DNA of 64,000 nucleotides from assembly GCF_002072955.1 (NCBI RefSeq), contig NZ_LPUF01000001.1, positions 2,378,896 to 2,442,895 of the forward strand, written 5' to 3'. This document shows, piece after piece, positions 1 to 11,000 of this stretch. This DNA is from Methyloprofundus sedimenti (GTDB lineage: Bacteria > Pseudomonadota > Gammaproteobacteria > Methylococcales > Methylomonadaceae). A program made the translations under genes and the position numbers. Positions within the stretch are counted from its first letter, which is position 1. Each line of letters begins with the position of its first letter. The notes under the pieces were generated by a model that was not told where the DNA came from, ran no database searches, and saw only the letters and a list, made by a program, of their open reading frames with translations.

Positions 1-2292
1 ACTGTTGGTGGTGTGATCATTATGCGCTTTGGTGAAAATGCAAAGTCAACTATTGCTGGCGTCAGAAAAAAACTCGATGAACTTAAACTAGGACTGCCAG
101 AAGGAGTCGAAATCGTTACCGTTTATGACCGGGGCGATTTGATTGAACGCGCAGTCAATACATTAAAAGAAGCGTTAAGCCAAGAATTGATCATCGTCTG
201 TCTTATGGTAGCTCTATTTTTGCTGCATTTACGCTCGGCTTTGGTCATTGTCATCACCTTACCTTTAGGCATTTTAATTGCCTTTATCGTGATGAAAATG
301 CAAGGGCTGAATGCCAATATTATGTCACTGGGTGGTATAGCCATTGCCATCGGTGATATGGTTGATGGTGCTATTGTGATGGTCGAAAACGCACATAAGC
401 ATTTGGCTGAGGCAGCCGAAAAGAAGAAATCTGAGCTAACTAAAGATGAGCGCTGGCAAGCTATTGCTAATGCATCAAAAGAAGTCGGTCCCGCGCTGTT
501 TTTTTCCTTATTAGTGATCACTGTATCCTTTATCCCTATTTTTGCCATGCAAGCTCAGGAAGGTCGATTATTCGGGCCACTCGCTTATACAAAATCTTAC
601 GCAATGGCTGCTGCGGCATTCCTGACCATCACAGTAGTACCGGTCTTAATGGGTTATTTTATTCGCGGAAAAATCATTCCCGAACACAAAAATCCGGTTA
701 ACCGTGCGCTACATTTTGTTCACTCACCGCTATTAAAAATCGCTATGCGCTGGCGGCCTGTCACCTTAATACTTGCTATAGCCTTGCTAGTATCCACAGC
801 GTATCCATTAAGCAAAATCGGCAGTGAATTTATGCCGCCCCTGGATGAAGGCGATATTCTGTATATGCCCAGCACTTTCCCCGGTATTTCCATCACCAAG
901 GCTAAGGAGCTATTGCAGCAAACGGACAAGATCTTAAAAACCTTTCCCGAAGTGCAAAGTGTATTCGGCAAAGTGGGTCGTGCCGATACTGCCACTGACC
1001 CCGCACCGCTATCAATGACCGAAACCACTGTGCGCCTTAAACCCCGAGGAGAGTGGCCAAACCCAAAGAAAACCACGCCACAATTGATGTCGGAAATGGA
1101 TAAAGCCATTCATTTTCCCGGTGTTGCCAACGCCTGGACCATGCCCATTAAAACCCGTATTGACATGCTTTCCACCGGCATTAAAACACCGGTCGGTATT
1201 AAAGTATCCGGCCCTGATTTGAATGAATTGCAACGTTTATCCAAAGCCATTGAACAGGCGATGAAAACAATACCGGAAACCTTATCCGCTTTCGGTGATC
1301 GTGCGGTCGGTGGTTATTATCTGGATTTTGATATAAACCGCGAGGAAGCCGCGCGTTACGGGCTAACTACCGGTGACGTACAAGATGTGATTCAAAGCGC
1401 TATCGGCGGCATGAATATCACCGAAACCGTAGAAGGTTTAGAGCGTTATCCGGTCAATCTGCGCTACCCGCGTGAACTGCGCGATAATATGGAAAGTCTG
1501 AAACGCGTCTTGATTCCCACGCCCAGCGGTGCGCAAATCCCGCTAATTCTGGTCGCTGAACTGAACCTAAGACGAGGGCCGCCAGCCATTAAAAGTGAAA
1601 ACTCGCGGCCTAATGCCTGGATCTATGTCGACATTAAAACGTCTGACATTGGCGGTTTTGTCAGTCTGGCAAAAAAAGTCTTGGCCGAGCAAGTTACAAT
1701 ACCTAAAGGTTATACCGTCAGCTGGTCGGGGCAGTTCGAGTATATGCAAAGAGCCGCAGAGAGACTACGCACGGTCGTACCGTTAACGCTGCTGCTGATA
1801 TTTCTATTGTTATATTTCACTTTCCGCAATCTGGTCGAACCAGTCATCGTGATGCTAACCATTCCTTTTGGCTTAATTGGCGGTATCTGGACGATTTTCT
1901 GGTATGACTTTAACTTGTCCGTGGCTGTTTACGTGGGCTTTATTGCCCTGGCAGGAACCGCCGCCGAAACCGGCGTGATGGTACTGAATTTTATTGATAT
2001 CGAAATTGCCCGCCTGCGCGAACAAAAACAAGCCCCCTTAACCCCCGAAGAAATTAAATCATCAGTAGAAAATGCCACTGCTTTACGTGTGCGTCCGGTT
2101 GCGATCACCGCCTTTACCACCATGTTGGGTTTATTACCGATTATGTGGGCAACCGGTACCGGAGCCGATGTTACCCAGCGCATAGCCGCGCCCGTTCTGG
2201 GTGGTATGGTAACGGTACTGATGTTAAGCTTATTGGTATTTCCGGTAATCTACAGCCTGGCTTTGCAAGTACAAGAACGGCGACAACAGTAG
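1..2292 (+). CDS. cusA: CusA/CzcA-family heavy-metal RND efflux pump, 5' end missing
   Basis: The frame is open from base 1, so the N-terminal third lies outside the window; 763 residues of a family usually about 1040 long are present. This is the inner-membrane, proton-driven subunit of a tripartite heavy-metal exporter that works with a periplasmic adaptor and an outer-membrane channel. The visible part has the RND transmembrane segment with the acidic motif IAIGDMVDGAIVMVEN, a periplasmic porter domain, and the second helix bundle (VAVYVGFIALAGTAAETGVM). Three methionines, in LYMP, PLSMTE and RIDML, sit where I recall CusA placing its Cu(I)/Ag(I) ligands, which favours monovalent copper/silver over zinc/cobalt. 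A copper ATPase follows 170 bp downstream on the same strand, supporting copper handling. The substrate assignment is an inference from these residues and the neighbour. Confidence 0.9.
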   Translation, partial: TVGGVIIMRFGENAKSTIAGVRKKLDELKLGLPEGVEIVTVYDRGDLIERAVNTLKEALSQELIIVCLMVALFLLHLRSALVIVITLPLGILIAFIVMKMQGLNANIMSLGGIAIAIGDMVDGAIVMVENAHKHLAEAAEKKKSELTKDERWQAIANASKEVGPALFFSLLVITVSFIPIFAMQAQEGRLFGPLAYTKSYAMAAAAFLTITVVPVLMGYFIRGKIIPEHKNPVNRALHFVHSPLLKIAMRWRPVTLILAIALLVSTAYPLSKIGSEFMPPLDEGDILYMPSTFPGISITKAKELLQQTDKILKTFPEVQSVFGKVGRADTATDPAPLSMTETTVRLKPRGEWPNPKKTTPQLMSEMDKAIHFPGVANAWTMPIKTRIDMLSTGIKTPVGIKVSGPDLNELQRLSKAIEQAMKTIPETLSAFGDRAVGGYYLDFDINREEAARYGLTTGDVQDVIQSAIGGMNITETVEGLERYPVNLRYPRELRDNMESLKRVLIPTPSGAQIPLILVAELNLRRGPPAIKSENSRPNAWIYVDIKTSDIGGFVSLAKKVLAEQVTIPKGYTVSWSGQFEYMQRAAERLRTVVPLTLLLIFLLLYFTFRNLVEPVIVMLTIPFGLIGGIWTIFWYDFNLSVAVYVGFIALAGTAAETGVMVLNFIDIEIARLREQKQAPLTPEEIKSSVENATALRVRPVAITAFTTMLGLLPIMWATGTGADVTQRIAAPVLGGMVTVLMLSLLVFPVIYSLALQVQERRQQ

Positions 2293-2462
2293 CGGGATGT
2301 TTTTAATCTGTTTATGCAATTATCATCCATAATGATTCAGACAGCTTGTTTAATAATTTGAATGTGTCTAGGATGAGCAGATCAAAGCCCGCATACCTCT
2401 AGGTAAAATTAACTTTGGGGGCTTGTAAATAATTTTTCACTATTTGTCAAAATGATAATGCC

Positions 2463-4730
2463 ATGAAAACATCACAAACAAAATCAAGTACTCAAGATCA
2501 GCCCTCAGGTATTTATACCTGCCCTATGCATTCTGAAATACGTCAACCCGAACCGGGAAACTGTCCAAAATGCGGAATGACACTGGAACGACTACCCACA
2601 TCAGATAATTCCAAAACGACCGAGTATGTTTGTCCCATGCATTCAGATATTGTGCGTACCGAACCCGGTAATTGTCCCAAGTGTGGCATGACTTTAGAAC
2701 CTAGAGATGTTTCCGCAGAAAGCCAGGAAAGTCATGAACTGACAAATATGAGCCGACGATTTTGGCTAAGTTTACTACTGTCATTACCTGTCTTTATTCT
2801 TGCTATGGGACATGACTGGGTTAAACCATTACTTGCTGAAACTATCTCCTCCTTTGAACTGCAACTTATCGAATTCGTCCTAGCCACGCCCGTGGTTTTA
2901 TGGGCTGGCTGGCCATTTTTTCAACGCGGCTGGCAATCTCTGGTTAAGCGCAGCTTAAACATGTTCACCCTGATATCCATAGGCATAGGCGTAGCCTGGG
3001 TTTACAGCGTGGTGGCCACATTTATACCTGATTTATTTCCGCTAACAGTACGCAATCCAGACGGTACGGTTGCTGTGTATTTTGAAGCGGCTGCGGTTAT
3101 TACTACATTAGTGCTGCTGGGACAGGTTTTAGAGCTACGCGCACGCAGCCAAACCAGTCAGGCCATTAAGCTGCTATTACAACTGGCGCCAAAAACAGCG
3201 CGTTTAGTTAATACCAATGGCGAGGAAGTCGATATTCCGCTGGAACAGGTGCAGCCAGGCAATATCTTACGCATCCGACCAGGTGAAAAAGTACCTGTTG
3301 ACGGCGTAGTGCAGGAAGGTCATAGCACTATCGATGAATCCATGGTCACAGGTGAACCCATTCCAGTAGAAAAAAATGTCGGCGATCACTTGATAGGCGC
3401 AACGATTAACAGCACCGGCAGTCTCTTGATGTGTGCCGAAAAAGTAGGCAGCGAAACTCTGTTAGCGCGTATCGTAAAAATGGTCAGCGAAGCACAACGC
3501 AGTCGAGCACCCATCCAAAAACTAGTCGATGTTGTGGCCGCATACTTTGTACCCACAGTCATAATTATCGCTTTGCTAACCTTAATCAGCTGGTGGTTAT
3601 GGGGGCCTGAGCCCCGTTTTGCTCATGCTATCATCAACGCCGTCGCCGTTTTGATTATCGCCTGCCCATGTGCGCTAGGGCTTGCTACGCCAATGTCGAT
3701 TATGGTGGGTACTGGACGTGGTGCTCAGGTGGGTGTTTTGATTAAAAATGCCGAAGCACTGGAGATCATGGAAAAAATTGATACGCTGGTCGTTGATAAA
3801 ACCGGTACGCTAACAGAAGGTAAACCGCAACTGATGGAAACGATTGCTAATCACTCTTTTTCTGCACAAGACATACTGCGTTTTGCAGCAAGCCTGGAAA
3901 AAGCGAGCGAACACCCTCTAGCCGCCATTGTCAAAGGAGCCAAAGATAAAGGTCTTGATCTGATTCCAGTAGAAAAATTTGCTTCAGTGACAGGGCAAGG
4001 CGTTAAAGGCACTGTTAATCAACACTCTATTGCGCTGGGTAATAGTCGATTGATGGAAATGGAACACATTGACATCACAGCACTACAGGCAAAAACCGAA
4101 ACCTTGAGCCAGGAAGGCCAGACCGTGATGTTTATCGCCGTAGACGGCAAACTTGGTGGCCTTATCAGTGTCGCTGATCCTATCAAACAGTCAACAGCCG
4201 AAGCACTTAAAGCCCTACATGCGGCAGGTATTAAAGTGGTTATGCTGACCGGAGATAATCAGATCACAGCCCATGCTGTCGCCAAAAAACTGAACATAGA
4301 TCGAGTTGAAGCCGAAGTATTACCGGAACAGAAAGCAGCATTGGTCAAGCAATTACAGGATGAAGGTGCCATCGTCGCCATGGCCGGAGACGGTATTAAT
4401 GATGCCCCGGCACTCGCTCAGGCGCATGTTGGTATTGCCATGGGGACAGGCACCGATGTTGCGATGGAAAGCGCGGGAGTCACATTGGTTAAGGGTGACC
4501 TACGCGGTATTGTCCGTGCCCAGCAATTAAGCCGGGCGACCATGAAAAATATCCGGCAAAACCTGTTTTTCGCCTTTGTCTACAATGCTTTGGGAGTTCC
4601 TGTAGCCGCAGGCATACTGTACCCGTTCTTTGGTATCTTGCTTTCTCCGATGATTGCCGCCGCAGCAATGAGCTTCAGCTCGGTTTCAGTTATTCTAAAT
4701 GCATTACGACTTCGGAAGTTATCACTTTAA
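2463..4730 (+). CDS. copA: Cu(+)-exporting P1B-type ATPase with two N-terminal HMBD repeats
   Basis: ATP-driven export of Cu(I) (possibly Ag(I)) across the inner membrane. The 755 residues begin with two copies of a heavy-metal-binding repeat (CPMH...NCPKCGM) at about residues 20-43 and 57-80, in place of the usual ferredoxin-like CxxC domains. Then come membrane helices, the actuator TGEP loop, the CPC metal-transport motif ([12 protein letters not shown], near residue 400), the phosphorylation motif [11 protein letters not shown] (near 444), the SEHPLA motif of the nucleotide domain and GDGINDAP (near 641). All catalytic motifs are intact. The 170-bp gap to the RND gene shows no clear CueR-type dyad, so regulation is unknown. 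The double HMBD module is seen in copper ATPases encoded beside Cus systems. Confidence 0.93.
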   Translation: MKTSQTKSSTQDQPSGIYTCPMHSEIRQPEPGNCPKCGMTLERLPTSDNSKTTEYVCPMHSDIVRTEPGNCPKCGMTLEPRDVSAESQESHELTNMSRRFWLSLLLSLPVFILAMGHDWVKPLLAETISSFELQLIEFVLATPVVLWAGWPFFQRGWQSLVKRSLNMFTLISIGIGVAWVYSVVATFIPDLFPLTVRNPDGTVAVYFEAAAVITTLVLLGQVLELRARSQTSQAIKLLLQLAPKTARLVNTNGEEVDIPLEQVQPGNILRIRPGEKVPVDGVVQEGHSTIDESMVTGEPIPVEKNVGDHLIGATINSTGSLLMCAEKVGSETLLARIVKMVSEAQRSRAPIQKLVDVVAAYFVPTVIIIALLTLISWWLWGPEPRFAHAIINAVAVLIIACPCALGLATPMSIMVGTGRGAQVGVLIKNAEALEIMEKIDTLVVDKTGTLTEGKPQLMETIANHSFSAQDILRFAASLEKASEHPLAAIVKGAKDKGLDLIPVEKFASVTGQGVKGTVNQHSIALGNSRLMEMEHIDITALQAKTETLSQEGQTVMFIAVDGKLGGLISVADPIKQSTAEALKALHAAGIKVVMLTGDNQITAHAVAKKLNIDRVEAEVLPEQKAALVKQLQDEGAIVAMAGDGINDAPALAQAHVGIAMGTGTDVAMESAGVTLVKGDLRGIVRAQQLSRATMKNIRQNLFFAFVYNALGVPVAAGILYPFFGILLSPMIAAAAMSFSSVSVILNALRLRKLSL

Positions 4731-5027
4731 TATTTTTAAACCGAAGTTTCCTAAATTTCAGGAAGAATCCGGGCAGGTAGAGTAATTTTTTAACCGGTTT
4801 GTCGATGCATCTAACTCCAATGCATAATCGCAAAGCCCTTTATATTTCTAAAGTTGGCATTTCAATTATTTGGAGATTTCCGTATCTAAAAATGGCCGCA
4901 TTTTTTAATAACAGTAGCTTTAGCTACAATAATTATTTTCAATATAGAAGAGCAGCTCCATTATTTACTAGCGGGCTTTAACAGCCTGCAGATAATGGAG
5001 AAATGCCATAAAACCCTCAATACGGCA

Positions 5028-5612
5028 TTATGCAGGAGCTAAAAATTTATAAACACCCACACCAACAACTACTAACACCACAACACCCCAACCAATAATA
5101 TTTATATATTGACGCAGTTTGTTTGCAAAGCGCTCTCCTCCCCAGGCCAATAAAAGAGCAATCAGAAAGAAACGTCCACCACGCCCTATAAAAGACGCTA
5201 ACACAAAAGGCAAAAACATCATGGATAAAGCGCCGGCGGCAATGGTAAAAACTTTATACGGTATAGGCGAAAAACCCGCGACAAAAACAGCCCAAAAACC
5301 CCAGTCTTTAAACCATTGCTCTGCGAGTTGATACTTGGTCCAATAATGCGATCCTTCCAGCCATGGCTGAATCAGATCAAAAGCAAAAAAGCCAATCGAA
5401 TAGCCTAACATCCCGCCTATCACTGAAGCGATAGTAGTAATAAGCGCTAATCGCAAGGCCTTATCGCGTTGAGCTAATACCATCGGAGCCAACATCACAT
5501 CAGGAGGAACAGGAAAAAAAGAAGACTCAGCAAAACTTAAAGCTGCCAGGTATTTCGTTGCATGACGGTGTTTAGACCATAGTATAGCCTGATCGTAAAG
5601 TTTTTGGAACAT
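5028..5612 (-). CDS. yqaA: YqaA/DedA-family inner-membrane protein
   Basis: A 194-residue polytopic membrane protein of the DedA/SNARE-associated superfamily, closest by eye to the YqaA branch. The N-terminal half carries the re-entrant-loop signature FAESSFFPVPPDVMLAP, followed by GYSIGFFAFD and FSPIPYKVF, the second loop motif of the family. DedA proteins are linked to lipid flipping and membrane homeostasis; the substrate cannot be told from sequence. It stands alone, on the strand opposite copA and the RIO kinase gene. Confidence 0.85.
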   Translation of the reverse strand: MFQKLYDQAILWSKHRHATKYLAALSFAESSFFPVPPDVMLAPMVLAQRDKALRLALITTIASVIGGMLGYSIGFFAFDLIQPWLEGSHYWTKYQLAEQWFKDWGFWAVFVAGFSPIPYKVFTIAAGALSMMFLPFVLASFIGRGGRFFLIALLLAWGGERFANKLRQYINIIGWGVVVLVVVGVGVYKFLAPA

Positions 5613-5891
5613 CGGAAAATAAAGGGAGAATAAGATTTATAATAAATGTCTTTAAGTATCTCATGTTTTATCAAATTAAATTAACAAAAATAGCATAACT
5701 GGTTGTTGAGGTCCTGCTTCCATAATGACCCTTTGAAACTTTAATAAACTGTCTGACTTTTTTGATTAGGTCGGAAATAGCATCAGTTGAGTGAGTGACA
5801 ACGTAAATTTTTTATCAACGTCATACCAGTCAGGAAACCGGTATCTTGTCATTTTGATGTGTGTCAAAAAGCTAATGCTTGCTGAGTATTG

Positions 5892-5900
5892 TTATACACA
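5892..5900 (+). promoter_or_regulatory. DnaA box (TTATACACA)
   Basis: Exact match to the R2-type DnaA box of enteric origins. It pairs with an inverted consensus box six bases further on. Confidence 0.5.
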
Positions 5901-5905
5901 TTTTC

Positions 5906-5914
5906 TGTGGATAA
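5906..5914 (-). promoter_or_regulatory. DnaA box (TTATCCACA on the minus strand)
   Basis: Exact match to the strong R1/R4-type DnaA box, read on the minus strand and facing the box at 5892-5900. Confidence 0.55.
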
Positions 5915-6192
5915 GCTTGTGTGTATTTTTTGAGTAACTTCTTAAACCCACTGTATATAGTGGCCTAAGCTTAGATTGTACAAATTAAATACAAGTCTTT
6001 TGGATTCCTTTGTGCATCTAATCCTCTATCAATGTAAAATACAATTTATAAGCTTACTGACCTAAGTGACTATAATATTAATTTACACTTTTAATTTTTT
6101 ATTTAATCCCCTTAATACTCTATTTCGCAATAGATTTGCCATAGCAAACCTAAGCCCCAATTTTTAACCAGAATAAGTTATAAATATCAACC

Positions 6193-7038
6193 ATGAAAAC
6201 ACCCAAAAGTCTTGAATCACTGGTTCTTGATGGTTTTATCGATGAAGTGATCCACCCTCTAAAAAGCGGGAAGGAAGCCGCTGTTTATGTTGTACTCTCT
6301 GAAGGTGAAGTTCGCTGTGCAAAAGTTTATAAAACAGCAAACAAACGCAGTTTCCATAATCAGGCCACGTATCAAGAAGGACGCAAAGTCAGAAATAGTC
6401 GCCAGGCTCGTGCGATGGAAAAGAAAAGTCAGTTCGGGCGTAAGCAGCAGGAAGAAGTCTGGCAAAATGCCGAAGTCGATGCTTTATATCAACTTGCAGC
6501 TGCTGGTGTGCGCGTTCCGCAGCCCTATAACTTCGTTGAAGGCGTATTACTAATGGAGTTGGTCACGGATGAACACGGAGCCGCTGCGCCTAGGCTTAAC
6601 GATCTTGAATTAAGCCGCGAGCAAGCTCTGGTATATCATGACCTGCTGATTAAAGAGGTCGTTAGAATGCTCTGTGCCGGGCTGGTTCACGGCGACCTTT
6701 CTGAATTCAATATCCTTATTGACGCGCATGGGCCTGTAATTATCGATCTGCCACAGGCTGTAGATGCAGCAGCGAATAATAATGCCGCCAGAATGCTGGA
6801 ACGAGATGTCAACAACCTGGCTACCTACTTTGGACGTTTTGCGCCAGAACTGCTTGCAACCAGCTACGCTAAAGAAATCTGGAAAATCTACGCGAGCGGC
6901 AATTTAACACCTGATACCAAACTATCAGGCCATTTCAAGGGTAGTAACAAACGGGCTGATGTACAAAGTATCCTGCAGGAAATCAATGATGCACGGGATG
7001 AAGCGATAAAACGTAAGTACGAACACGTCGAATCATAA
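6193..7038 (+). CDS. RIO1-type serine protein kinase
   Basis: A 281-residue RIO-family atypical kinase. The glycine-poor ATP-binding region reads LKSGKEAAVYVVLSEGE with the lysine of CAKVYK. The catalytic loop is LVHGDLSEFNILI (Asp and Asn ligands present), and the metal-binding motif appears as VIIDLPQAV, where RIO proteins usually have IDFPQ. Length and organisation match the stand-alone bacterial RIO proteins of pseudomonads and other gammaproteobacteria, whose substrates are unknown. The start is the first ATG after a long AT-rich leader. No operon partner: the next gene is more than 200 bp away, across a repeated hairpin element. Confidence 0.9.
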   Translation: MKTPKSLESLVLDGFIDEVIHPLKSGKEAAVYVVLSEGEVRCAKVYKTANKRSFHNQATYQEGRKVRNSRQARAMEKKSQFGRKQQEEVWQNAEVDALYQLAAAGVRVPQPYNFVEGVLLMELVTDEHGAAAPRLNDLELSREQALVYHDLLIKEVVRMLCAGLVHGDLSEFNILIDAHGPVIIDLPQAVDAAANNNAARMLERDVNNLATYFGRFAPELLATSYAKEIWKIYASGNLTPDTKLSGHFKGSNKRADVQSILQEINDARDEAIKRKYEHVES

Positions 7039-7097
7039 AATGCTAAGCAAGGAAAAATACCAGGCTACAGCTGAGTACAAAAACCACTAAAGAACAT

Positions 7098-7162
7098 GCA
7101 CGAAATAATATGAGCAACTTGTAGGATGGGCAAAGGTCTTTTTCGTGCCCATCTTTATATAG
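7098..7162. repeat. 65-bp REP-like hairpin element, copy 1
   Basis: Exactly identical over 65 bases to positions 39055-39119. It contains a perfect 8-bp inverted repeat, GATGGGCA/TGCCCATC, around a 13-base loop, and starts with GCACGAAATAATATGAGCAA. It follows the RIO kinase gene by 60 bp. Short palindromes of the GTAGGATGGGCA type are widespread dispersed elements in proteobacteria, probably mobilised by REP-associated transposases; none is seen in this window. Confidence 0.85.
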
Positions 7163-7253
7163 AGTACAGCCCTCAGTCTATAGGTAGCTAAATACATTAT
7201 TTAGCTCAGCCAGCCAGCTTCATTTTTATAAGTAACAGCCGTACATAACCCCA

Positions 7254-7535
7254 ATGTTAAACTCTAAAATATATCTCAATGTTCCTTATGCAGAAAAAGA
7301 GGCAGCTAAAGCGCTCGGTGCAAAATGGGATGCCGCAAAGAAAAAATGGTATGCACCAGCAGATAAGGACATAACGCTTTTTGCCAAATGGCAAACTGAA
7401 TCCCCCTCTTCAACATCATGCCCTAAAAAACCGAAATCTAGTGCCTCTGGCAGCAATATACTTCTGGGCGTCACCACACATGCGCAAGATAAAAACTTTG
7501 TTGCCTATAACGGTGATGAGCCGCCGTGGGATTAA
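7254..7535 (+). CDS. DUF5710 domain protein
   Basis: A 93-residue soluble protein. The N-terminal 45 residues carry the DUF5710 pattern YLNVPYAEKEAAKALGAKWD followed by KKWYAP, a small module often fused to DNA primases, replication or exonuclease proteins and sometimes stand-alone. The C-terminal half is low-complexity (Ser/Pro/Lys) and ends EPPWD. Its molecular function is not established. It lies 18 bp before a YgjP-like protease gene on the same strand, so the two may be cotranscribed. Confidence 0.75.
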   Translation: MLNSKIYLNVPYAEKEAAKALGAKWDAAKKKWYAPADKDITLFAKWQTESPSSTSCPKKPKSSASGSNILLGVTTHAQDKNFVAYNGDEPPWD

Positions 7536-7553
7536 CCAGCGTATGCTCACAAA

Positions 7554-8057
7554 ATGAACACTTTAAAATACTTAAAGGGTTATCCTGCTGCAGTAAAAGA
7601 TCAAATACAGATATTGATCAGCAATGATAAATTAGCGGAGTACCTGTTAAAAAAATACCCGGTTGCACATGATATCAGTAGCAATAAAGCGCTTTATATC
7701 TATGTCGTGGATTTAAAAAATCAATTTATACGCAAATCCGATTCGCTGAGTAAAGTGGTTTACGATGATAAACTCGATGTATTGCATCAAGCACTTGGCT
7801 TGCATTCTTTTGTCGCCAGAGTTCAGGGTAGTAAATTAAAAACCAAAAATGAAATTCGCATAGGCTCAGTATTTAAAAAAGTGCCCATTGAATTTCTCAG
7901 AATGATCGTTGTCCATGAATTGGCGCATATCAAGGAGAAACAGCACAACAAGGCATTCTATAAATTATGCCAACATATGGAGCAAAACTATCACCAGCTT
8001 GAATTTGATATGCGCCTCTATCTGACCTATCTTGATATGACTGGAAAGCTATACTGA
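7554..8057 (+). CDS. YgjP-like zinc metallopeptidase-type protein
   Basis: A 167-residue protein with a zincin-like motif VVHELAHIKEKQHNKAFYKL: two histidines of HELAH plus a third downstream histidine, the layout of the YgjP/DUF45 (COG1451-like) group. The N-terminal 90 residues are less characteristic. Predicted cytoplasmic: no signal peptide. Activity as a peptidase is inferred from family membership only. It ends one base before the convergent putA stop codon, so the two genes meet tail to tail without room for a separate terminator. Confidence 0.75.
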   Translation: MNTLKYLKGYPAAVKDQIQILISNDKLAEYLLKKYPVAHDISSNKALYIYVVDLKNQFIRKSDSLSKVVYDDKLDVLHQALGLHSFVARVQGSKLKTKNEIRIGSVFKKVPIEFLRMIVVHELAHIKEKQHNKAFYKLCQHMEQNYHQLEFDMRLYLTYLDMTGKLY

Positions 8058-8058
8058 A

Positions 8059-11000
8059 TCAATCTAGATCTTGCGCCAATAAACCGGCATTGCCGCCTAT
8101 GGCAGCAGTATTTGTTGTTAGTGTTTGTTCATTAGTAAATCTCTGCAAATAATTCGGCCCACCCGCTTTTGGCCCTGTACCGGAAAGCCCGGTACCGCCA
8201 AAAGGTTGCACACCAACAACAGCTGAAATCATATTTCGATTAATATATATGTTGCCTACTTTACTATTTTTAACCAGAGTGTTTATTGTGCTGTGAATAC
8301 GGCTGTGTATACCCATTGTTAAACCATAACCACTAGAATTGATATCTGTAATTAGTTGCTCCAGTTCATTGCTATGATAACGAATAACATGTAATACCGG
8401 GCCGAAATTTTCCTTCGTCAGCTGCTCTAGCGAGCTTAATTCAATCAGTGTTGGTGGAAAAAAACAACCCTTGTTTAACGACTTATCAAGTTGCATTTGA
8501 AATAAAATACTGGCATGCTCACGCAGAGTTTCAACATGCTCCCTCAACTGCCTGGCAGCATCCATACTGATGACCGGACCTATATCCGTGGTAAAGTCCT
8601 GAGGGTCAGCAACAACTAGTTGCTGCATAACACCGATTATCCGCGAAATAATATTATCCGCATTAGCATGAGGGATATATAAAACCCGCAATGCTGAACA
8701 ACGTTGGCCAGCGCTATTAAATGCTGATTGCACTGCATCCATGATCAGTTGTTCACTGTGTGCTGAGCTATCGGCAATCATCACATTTTGTCCCCCGGTT
8801 TCAGCAATCAAAGGAATAATACCGGGAAGTTGTGCAAGTTGCTGATTAATAACTCGGGCAGTCGTCAGGGAGCCTGTAAATGCTACTCCTGAAATACGCT
8901 GGTCGCTTAATAAATATCGCCCTACAGTCACCCCATCGCCCGGCAAAAAGTGCAATACATCCTTAGGAATACCAGCCTGATGTAATAGTTGAATACAGCG
9001 CATAGCAATCAATGGCGTTTGCTTGGCGGGTTTGGCAATGACTGTATTGCCACTGGCTAATGCCGCTGTCACTTGTCCTATAAAAATCGCAATCGGGAAG
9101 TTCCACGGACTAATACAGACAAAAACCCCTCGACCATATTGATAAAGCAGATTTTGTTCACCGGTAGGTCCAGGCAAGGTCAAGGGTTGCGCAAATAATT
9201 CCTGTGCAGATTGTGCATAATAGCGACAAAAATCGACCGCCTCTCGCACTTCATCCAGTGCATCTTTAATTGTTTTCCCGGCTTCACGCACACAGAGAGC
9301 AACCAGTTCCAGGCGATTTTCTTCCAATAGTTCAGCAGCTTTGAGCAGATAAGTTACGCGTTTATTTACTGCTGATAAACGCCAGTGTTGAGTTGCATCT
9401 GCAGCAATACTGATTGCATCAGCAATTGCTTTTGTATCGCTGTCTGTTACATGGCCGACTATTTGCTGGCTATATGCTGGATTGATTATTTGCTGCTCTA
9501 TTCCCGCATACACTCTACCATTAACCAGTGGTGCAGCGTGCCAGGTTTGTATTTTAAAGGGCTCTAGGTATTGCTGTAGTCCGGATAATACTTCAAGGTC
9601 TGATAGGTTTAAGCCAGCTGAGTTAATACGCTGTTTTCCATATAAATCTCTGGGTAACACGCAGTTTGTAGATAACTGTTTTATGTTTTTAAAGTGGGCA
9701 ACAGGGTCGGCTATGAGTTTTTCAATATTAATATCTGTATTTTCGACCTGATTTATAAAAGACGTATTAGCTCCGTTTTCTAGTAAGCGCCTGACCAGAT
9801 AGGGCAATAACTCTTGATACATACCGACCGGCGCATAAATACGACAAGGGATTTGACCATTGGTTTGCCTCTGCAGTTGCCTGTACAGTTGCTCACCCAT
9901 ACCATGCAAGCGCTGAAATTCATAGCCTGGATGTTTCTTAGCCTTAACCATTTCCATAATAGCAGCAACAGTATGTGCATTATGCGTAGCGAACTGAGGG
10001 TAAAAGACATCGACTTGAGAGAGCATAAACTGTGCGCAGGCTAGATAAGAGAGATCAGTAGCCGTTTTATGCGTAAACACGGGATAATCTTTCAGGCCGT
10101 TCACTTGAGCACGTTTAATTTCACTATCCCAGTAAGCACCTTTTACCAGGCGAACGGGGATTTTGCATTGCTCCACTTTAGCCAATTCGGCCAGGTAATG
10201 CAGGGTATCAAGCGCTCTTTTTTGATAAGCTTGAACGGCTAAGCCTAAGCCAGACCAGCCTTTTAACTCAGGATCTGATATTACCCTGCTAAATACCTCC
10301 AATGACATTTCCAGTCGTTCGGACTCTTCGGCATCTACGGTGACACTAATATTTGCTGTGCGAGCTTTTTTGGCCAGATATAAAAGTTTGCTGCTGATTT
10401 GGTGCACCGCCTGCGTATGCTGAAACACTTCATAGCGCGGGCATAATGCAGACAATTTAATGGAAATCCCCGGAGTTTTATATAGATCACTATTAGCATG
10501 TCCGGCTAAAGCTGCAATAGCCTGTGCATAAGCATTGATATAACGCTCCGTATCACTTGCAGTTAATGCCGCCTCACCCAGCATATCAAACGAGTATAAA
10601 TAACGGGATTGCTGGCTGGCAATGTGTAAAGCTGCTTCTATCGTCTCAGCAATAACAAACTGGTAGGCTAACTGCTGCATCGCTTGAGTTAATGCCGTAC
10701 GAATTACTGGCAATCCTAGACGAGAAGATAGTCGAGAAAAAACGGATTGATAGGCAATGTTAGAGAATTTGAATTGTTGTTCGATTTTAGCAGTGAGGTT
10801 AAGCGTATGAGTGGCAAAATTAACCAGCAAAGAATCACTGTGTTGCAGATGTTTTTGCCAATCCGCTGTGCTTAATTTTTCATGTAAAAACAGATCTTGA
10901 GTATCGCTGTCCGGTATGCGTAATAAAGCTTCGGCTATTTCCATTAATACGATACCTTCATCTGAATTGAGCTGGTACTCGTGTAAAAATGCTTCCACTA

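Larger units (their letters stand above)
5613..6192. other. AT-rich divergent intergenic region with DnaA boxes
   Basis: 580 bp without a gene, between the divergently transcribed yqaA-like and RIO kinase genes. It holds two consensus DnaA boxes in inverted orientation five bases apart (5892-5900 and 5906-5914). Shortly downstream (about 5931-5951) is a stretch reading TTGAGTAACTTCTTAAACCC, which resembles the right edge of E. coli oriC. A 5-bp inverted repeat with a 6-base spacer lies at 5948-5963, and the region 5980-6170 is strongly AT-rich. A near-FNR site (TTGAT, 4 bases, GTCAA) is at 5854-5867. Neither dnaA, mnmG nor rpmH is nearby, so calling this an origin would be speculative. Confidence 0.4.

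Noticed and set aside
4799-4981. 60-residue frame after copA
   Set aside because: No RBS, no recognisable motif, AT-driven composition; probably chance.
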